10,338 nt of DNA from Syntrophaceae bacterium CG2_30_49_12. Its GTDB lineage: Bacteria; Desulfobacterota; Syntrophia; Syntrophales; CG2-30-49-12. How positions within the stretch are numbered: the stretch's first letter is position 1; each line of letters opens with the position of its first letter. The notes under the pieces are model-generated. The model saw only the letters and a list, made by a program, of their open reading frames with translations. It was not told where the DNA came from and searched no databases. The stretch is taken from contig MNZP01000159.1 in the NCBI GenBank assembly GCA_001873675.1, positions 1-10,338 on the forward strand. The letters run 5' to 3'. The translations under genes and the position numbers were made by a program. This document shows positions 7,101-10,338 of the stretch, piece by piece.

Positions 7101-9201
7101 CATCCGAAAAGTCTTTCGCAAGATTCTCGATGCCAGTTCGTCGGCCGCGACCGTAGCGGTGCTTGTATCGGTTGCGCTTGCATATCCAGAAGCTGTGGCG
7201 GACGAAGTTCTCCCTCTCCTCGGGGTTCAGGAGTTTTACAGGTGGGACTTCGAGCGGTCGCATCAGGAGCGCTTTCACGCCACGGATGTGAGGTCCATGT
7301 GGGGTATCCCCACTGGTGGTATCAACGAGATCTATTACCGGGAGCGTAAGGAATCAGCCGTTCTCCCACATCGTAAGAGCAATCTGGAGGAGCTTGCGTT
7401 CCGTCTGCAGTGGACGCCGTTACGTGATAGCGTTTGCTCAATTCTGGACCACTTCCATAAGGCGCTACCGCATGAGGAAGAGCAGTCCGCGGCCGACAAG
7501 CTTTGGCGTATCGCGCTCCACCGTATGGACGCCCGCCATTTCAAGGCTGAGGAGGGCAAGGAACCCGGTCAGGTCATCTTGACCCCAGGCGAACCGGCGC
7601 CAGATTTGCAGCAGTATATTGCTAAAGCAGAAGAAAACCATGCCCCAATTAACAGGCGCATGAGCCTGGCAATGTGGGGGATGACTCGATTCCGCCGGGA
7701 CGTCCAATCCACCGATCCTTTCCCTGATTGGCGTGACGCCCTTCGCGAAGCCCAATCCCTGATGAAGGAGGAGCCTTTAGAGACCGATGAGACTTCCCTG
7801 GGTCTGTCGGGCCCCTGCTTTGTGGCGGCGTACTTGCTCCGCGACCATTACAACGAACTCGAGCCTTCCGAGTTAGAGTGGTGCCGGCAACTGGTAATCA
7901 AAGAAGTGCTTCGCAAGGATGCCGAGAAAACTTTTAATACACGGATTTCCAAGAATCCGTTCGATGGCTCTCGTCCCTGTGCCGTTGTACTGCCACTTCT
8001 CTTGAAGACTGTGATTGATAGTCAGACTCGAAGCCAGATTGAGGAATGTCTCGCAGTTGCCGTGACCCACGCAAGCGGAGAAGTCAGAGACTATGCCGCT
8101 GAGGGCGTCCGCAGCTGGCTCTGGGAGATTGATCCCGAACTTGCAAAGGCATGCGTCGGAGGTTTATGTGAGCTTGCGAGTGCTGAGAACCAGATTCGAC
8201 AAGCCGAGCGGCGCCGGAAGGAGTTTTCTCAAGAAGATGAGGAGAAGGCAGTCTGGACTGCTACGACAGACATTCGTGCTCGCATCGTCAGACGACAGAC
8301 ATTCGCTGCGTTGAGATCGCCAGTAGTTGATCTCGAGACGCACGATTGGCCGGAACTGTTGGATGCTCTGAGCATGATCGAGCCTGATACCAGTGACCCA
8401 GACTTGCGCACGTTTGTTATGGCCTGTCTGACTGCGGTACTTCGAGAGGCCGAGGCAACCGAGGCGTGGAAGGCAGGTCATCGGCAACAGGCACACTACG
8501 AGTTCCAATACCCCTTTGCCGCGCTATTTGCTCGATTCGCGCTCGCACGTCCTGTCGCAGAGGCGGCACAGATTGGGCAATTGCTTCGCGATTACATCGA
8601 TCGGTGTCCGAAGTATATGGGGGTATTGTTGGAAGCGCTGCCTTATGAAGAGGACAGGGTTCACTCTGGCGAGGCGTTCTGGAACATCTGGAGGAGCGTT
8701 TCCGGTCCTATTTTCGAACATCCGCTATTACGAGGGTCTTCCCGTATTTGGCGCTACAATCAGATGCGCAAACTTGTCCGGATTCTTCTGTTCGCGGATA
8801 TAGAATGGAAGGAAGGCGTCAAAGAGTGGGCGCCTGTAAGTGCCAACAGGGATTTTATCGAATTTGCTGCGTCAGTGGTCGGCAATACTCCAGCCGGTTT
8901 CGGAGCCCTCCTGTCGCTCTTGTGTTCAGTGGGGCAAGTGTTCCTCCCTGACGCCATCTGTCTACTTGCCGATTCCGCGCAGAGAGCCAACGGCAGGGAT
9001 ATCTTAGGAGATATTAACGCAGTCTTCGACCTTGAGGTCTTGCTTCGTAAAGTCTGCTACGGTTTTAGCGCTGTCGTCAGACAAAGACCAGAATTGCATC
9101 GTGCCGTCATCTTGTTGCTGGACAAACTCGTTGAGCGCGGGTCTCATACTGGTTTCCGATTCCGCGATTACATCGTTGCTCCACTTCCTGCTGTCAACTG
9201 A
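4120..9201 (+). CDS. Avs-like STAND NTPase with N-terminal Cap4-like nuclease domain (candidate antiviral defence protein)
   Basis: This protein has about 1,693 residues (1,699 if the in-frame ATG at 4102 is used). Numbering here is from 4120. Residues about 6-165 resemble a Cap4-type PD-(D/E)XK dsDNA nuclease: a Gly-rich start, Glu19 in FFEARV, FDTDD with Asp57/59/60, and AQVKH with Gln78 and Lys80 (QxK form of the catalytic motif). A P-loop NTPase follows: Walker A GAPGSGKS at 319-326, Walker B KLLLVDGAE at about 381-389 (Asp386), and VITCR ending at Arg420, like the TxR sensor of STAND/NACHT ATPases. HDVLEDW at 578-584 fits the end of the winged-helix region seen in such proteins. The remaining 1,100 residues show no catalytic motif I recognise; they are Leu/Ala/Trp-rich, probably helical, with a HEAT-like stretch near 1318-1335. 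No signal peptide or clear membrane anchor is seen, although a short hydrophobic LLLLLIGG run lies in the nuclease domain. By analogy with Avs proteins, the C-terminal part would recognise a phage protein, driving oligomerisation and DNA cleavage. The architecture is well supported; the antiviral role is inferred from architecture and from the restriction genes next door. Confidence 0.8.
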   Translation: MSSEVSNPFSTGGGGQFFEARVQASFLLLLLIGGRVPCLPSGSIRSVRLQAKQAGFDTDDAVVTVHTDSGAEHRLLAQVKHHAAITPSDGKFYEALASAWSDFNNPSAFVKGCDAIALITGPQSDQTLQHVRPLLNWARTSATGTEFAGKVSTPRFSSDEKRAYLKVFRDVLTKVAGAAPTDDVLWQFLKHLYLLSYDFDVQGSKGEAEVLTMIELALNPSGGLDAQAVWEGLIVQAQEWNKTAGTFTALELPDRLLSAVRPRRSTIQQEAISRLQEHCALLLGAINTELAPGIRLPRTNALDVLADAVESSPVVVVQGAPGSGKSAIVKMLLEALPNGIMPFAFKAQEFNHPHLHQFLTSIGFRLSVAQLRCELALLPRKLLLVDGAERLFELSSHEAFRHLLQDLSGDESWTVVITCREAAAQSLREHLLAQWGNDVTTVAIPPLSDEELEWVSGQAPQLAPLIANQRLTTLLRIPFILSLAWEAFPESASTENVSDIDERQFKEIVWRDYVERATQTQGGLPIKRGQCLLSVSVERARRMSLFVSPEGRDAEALKVLTDNGILIRSNTGGFAPAHDVLEDWAVSRFIAQEFETKAGDPSRFVEAVGSEPAMRRGFRLWLSEALASPGNQPVMDFVLSAFQHCDVPPVWRDEIAVVVLQSENAGEFIRTVERLLLDGNKALYRRLVHILRTACKGPNESLLRMYGLAAFRSHLVLGSVFVVPVGNGWREIILLTHRHLAAFDLQDTDTVLGLLKDWAQGFGSSDPLPVEAQAVAQICLKYWGLLTAPNLYADRLEQEFLQLLFKIPHAAPDEVAVLIRSAMADELARKYHSRTVLEHVTKSMECQPLCAHFPDLVIEVAETTWRMRPEDKTRYRSPLDLDEDFGFEDSVHFKYFPESALQGPFMFLFSSHPDVAVDFIVRLANQAALSYSQSDMGDEVCNVQLPTATDSRPLIASPRLWGLYRGMMGGPQVLECALMSLETWLLGQAKQGNDIRKVFRKILDASSSAATVAVLVSVALAYPEAVADEVLPLLGVQEFYRWDFERSHQERFHATDVRSMWGIPTGGINEIYYRERKESAVLPHRKSNLEELAFRLQWTPLRDSVCSILDHFHKALPHEEEQSAADKLWRIALHRMDARHFKAEEGKEPGQVILTPGEPAPDLQQYIAKAEENHAPINRRMSLAMWGMTRFRRDVQSTDPFPDWRDALREAQSLMKEEPLETDETSLGLSGPCFVAAYLLRDHYNELEPSELEWCRQLVIKEVLRKDAEKTFNTRISKNPFDGSRPCAVVLPLLLKTVIDSQTRSQIEECLAVAVTHASGEVRDYAAEGVRSWLWEIDPELAKACVGGLCELASAENQIRQAERRRKEFSQEDEEKAVWTATTDIRARIVRRQTFAALRSPVVDLETHDWPELLDALSMIEPDTSDPDLRTFVMACLTAVLREAEATEAWKAGHRQQAHYEFQYPFAALFARFALARPVAEAAQIGQLLRDYIDRCPKYMGVLLEALPYEEDRVHSGEAFWNIWRSVSGPIFEHPLLRGSSRIWRYNQMRKLVRILLFADIEWKEGVKEWAPVSANRDFIEFAASVVGNTPAGFGALLSLLCSVGQVFLPDAICLLADSAQRANGRDILGDINAVFDLEVLLRKVCYGFSAVVRQRPELHRAVILLLDKLVERGSHTGFRFRDYIVAPLPAVN

Positions 9202-9413
9202 TATTACCATGGTAATGGTGTGCAGTTTCTTCGAGAATTACCGTGACAGTCTGGTTAAGTTAATTCCGGATCGATATCTCGATTCTTTATTTCACTCACA
9301 AACTGAAAGTCGTGGATAAGTAGGTGAAGACAGTGTTTGTTTGCTTACTCCTAATATTCAAATGTCATTTTGTGAAAAAGTGGGTCAGCCTGAAGGTTTA
9401 ATAACTTTTCAAG
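9202..9413. other. Convergent intergenic region between defence island and acetolactate synthase
   Basis: This AT-rich 212-base stretch separates the NTPase stop from the acetolactate synthase stop. I see no gene in it. It starts with a perfect 14-base palindrome, ATTACCATGGTAAT (9203-9216), of unknown meaning, and includes the terminator candidate described separately. No strong terminator is seen for the minus-strand gene: a TCAG/CTGA stem near 9384-9392 is only 4 bp, and the AT-rich hairpin near 9366-9382 is weak. There is no tRNA, integrase site or direct repeat that would mark an insertion point. Confidence 0.5.
9268..9292 (+). terminator. Possible intrinsic terminator of the large NTPase gene
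   Basis: GGATCGA (9268-9274) pairs with TCGATTC (9279-9285) around a TATC loop, giving a 7-bp stem with one G-T wobble. It is followed by TTTATTT (9286-9292). It lies 67 bases after the NTPase stop codon, in the convergent gap. The stem is short and the T tract is interrupted, so it may be weak or bidirectional with factors from the opposite gene. Confidence 0.35.
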
Positions 9414-10338
9414 TTAAAAGTACGCATCAACCGGATGAATACCATAACAATCAAGGACCATTTCGGTCAGGGGCGCCCCTGGTTTGACCATGGGATAGAC
9501 GCATTCCTCCGGTTCAACATGAAAATCCATTACCACCACACCGGGTATATCGAGACCCTGCCTGAGAAGTGTTTCTACCTCTTCCGGTCTTGTCGCACGT
9601 AAACCGTGGGCGCCGTAAGCTTCGGCAAGTTTTACAAAATCAGGGATGTGGGAGATACCGGTCTGGGAGTAGCGTCTTCCATAAAAGAATTCCTGCCATT
9701 GGCGGGGCATACCCAGGAAATGATTGTTTAAGATAACCACTTTAACCGGCAGGCGGTAATTGACAGCCGTTGCCAGTTCCTGAATGTTCATCTGTATGCT
9801 GCCGTCTCCGGCAATATCAATGACGAGCTTATCAGGACAGGCGACCTGCGCCCCTATTGCCGCCGGCAATCCGAAACCCATCGTACCCAGGCCACCAGAG
9901 GAAACAAAGGTGCGGGGATGATCGAAACGGTAAAATTGTGCCGTCCACATTTGATGCTGTCCCACATCGGTGGTGATAATCGCCTCTCCACCGGTTAACC
10001 GGTTCAGTTTTTCAATGACCTCCTGGGGTTTGATTTTTTCGCTCTTCTTACAGTATCCGAGAGGCACCTCCCTTTTCCACTGCATGATCTGATGGATCCA
10101 GTTGCCTATTTGTTCTCCATAGGCATTAAATTTGTCATTATTTATACGATGATTGAGATATTCCAGGATGGACTTACAATCACCCACGATCGCCAAATCG
10201 GCCCTGATGGATTTATTGATGATTGCGGGGTCAATATCAATGTGAATTATTCTTGCATGGGGAGCAAAGGCATCAACCTTGGAGGTGACACGGTCGTCAA
10301 ACCGAACGCCTATAGCGATCAAAAGGTCGCAGTGACTG
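9414..10338 (-). CDS. ilvB: Acetolactate synthase large subunit (acetohydroxyacid synthase), C-terminal part
   Basis: This enzyme condenses two pyruvates to 2-acetolactate, or pyruvate with 2-ketobutyrate, in the first common step of valine, leucine and isoleucine synthesis; it acts in the cytosol, normally with a small regulatory subunit. The frame is open to the window edge (the codons before the TTG at 10322 read S-H-C-D-L), so about 307 C-terminal residues of a usual 560-600 are present and the start is outside. Counting from base 10322, the fragment has DLLIAIGVRFDDRVT at the domain beta start, SSGGLGTMGFGLPAAIGA at 141-158, and the thiamine-diphosphate motif GDGS (172-175) to NN (199-200), followed by FLGMPRQWQEFFYGRRYS. 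It ends with EECVYPMVKPGA and a TAA at 9414-9416. It converges with the defence genes and shows no damage. The Pro in GMPRQWQ replaces the commoner Val. The symbol ilvB is by family; ilvI or ilvG-type naming cannot be separated from this fragment. Confidence 0.95.
   Translation of the reverse strand, partial: SHCDLLIAIGVRFDDRVTSKVDAFAPHARIIHIDIDPAIINKSIRADLAIVGDCKSILEYLNHRINNDKFNAYGEQIGNWIHQIMQWKREVPLGYCKKSEKIKPQEVIEKLNRLTGGEAIITTDVGQHQMWTAQFYRFDHPRTFVSSGGLGTMGFGLPAAIGAQVACPDKLVIDIAGDGSIQMNIQELATAVNYRLPVKVVILNNHFLGMPRQWQEFFYGRRYSQTGISHIPDFVKLAEAYGAHGLRATRPEEVETLLRQGLDIPGVVVMDFHVEPEECVYPMVKPGAPLTEMVLDCYGIHPVDAYF

Noticed and set aside
6754..7278. Minus-strand open frame of 174 codons inside the large NTPase gene
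   Set aside because: It lies wholly antisense to a well-supported coding region, has no recognisable motif or ribosome binding site, and is of a length expected by chance opposite GC-rich coding DNA.
9203..9216. Palindrome ATTACCATGGTAAT as an operator or attachment site
   Set aside because: It is a perfect 14-base palindrome but is single, lies downstream of a gene, and has no partner copy in the window; chance is possible, so no regulatory feature is claimed.
9366..9392. Terminator for acetolactate synthase on the minus strand
   Set aside because: The possible stems are 4-6 bp and mostly AT or interrupted, so the evidence is too weak to annotate.

Overview
The window looks like one edge of a bacterial defence island lying against a housekeeping gene. 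Three plus-strand genes fill positions 2-9201. In order they are the 3' part of a DNA methyltransferase (Mod-like), a helicase-nuclease (Res-like, split by one frameshift), and a very large single-gene NTPase with an N-terminal nuclease-like domain, resembling the Avs/AVAST class of antiviral STAND proteins. A convergent minus-strand gene, acetolactate synthase large subunit (ilvB/ilvI type), runs off the right edge. I see no tRNA, rRNA, CRISPR array, transposase or integrase.

Organism: a bacterium of moderate GC with a Gram-negative, environmental look. The helicase and methyltransferase 3' part are GC-rich, and acetolactate synthase is more balanced. A Desulfobacterota-like or similar anaerobic proteobacterial host would fit, but this is only an impression from composition and protein flavour; no marker gene settles it.

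Layout. 2-1183: class-beta amino-methyltransferase, cut at its 5' end, so the DPPY-type motif is outside the window. The visible part carries motif I (DCFGGSGTT) and a long C-terminal region. Base composition jumps from about 36% GC (1-240) to about 57% GC (241-360) right at motif I. 1187-4014: type III-like restriction subunit of about 942 aa if one missing base near 2162-2164 is restored, with SF2 helicase motifs followed by a PD-(D/E)XK nuclease motif. 4120-9201: about 1,693 aa protein with a Cap4-like nuclease domain, a STAND/NACHT-like P-loop NTPase and roughly 1,100 aa of mostly unassigned, probably helical sequence. 9202-9413: short convergent intergenic region with a possible terminator. 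9414-10338: C-terminal half of acetolactate synthase.

How they work together: the methyltransferase and helicase-nuclease would form a restriction-modification pair (self-DNA methylated, foreign DNA cut), with the frameshift putting the cutting subunit in doubt. The large NTPase is a separate, self-contained candidate defence gene: by analogy with Avs proteins its C-terminal part would sense a phage product, the NTPase would oligomerise, and the N-terminal nuclease would then act on DNA. That last role is inference from architecture only.
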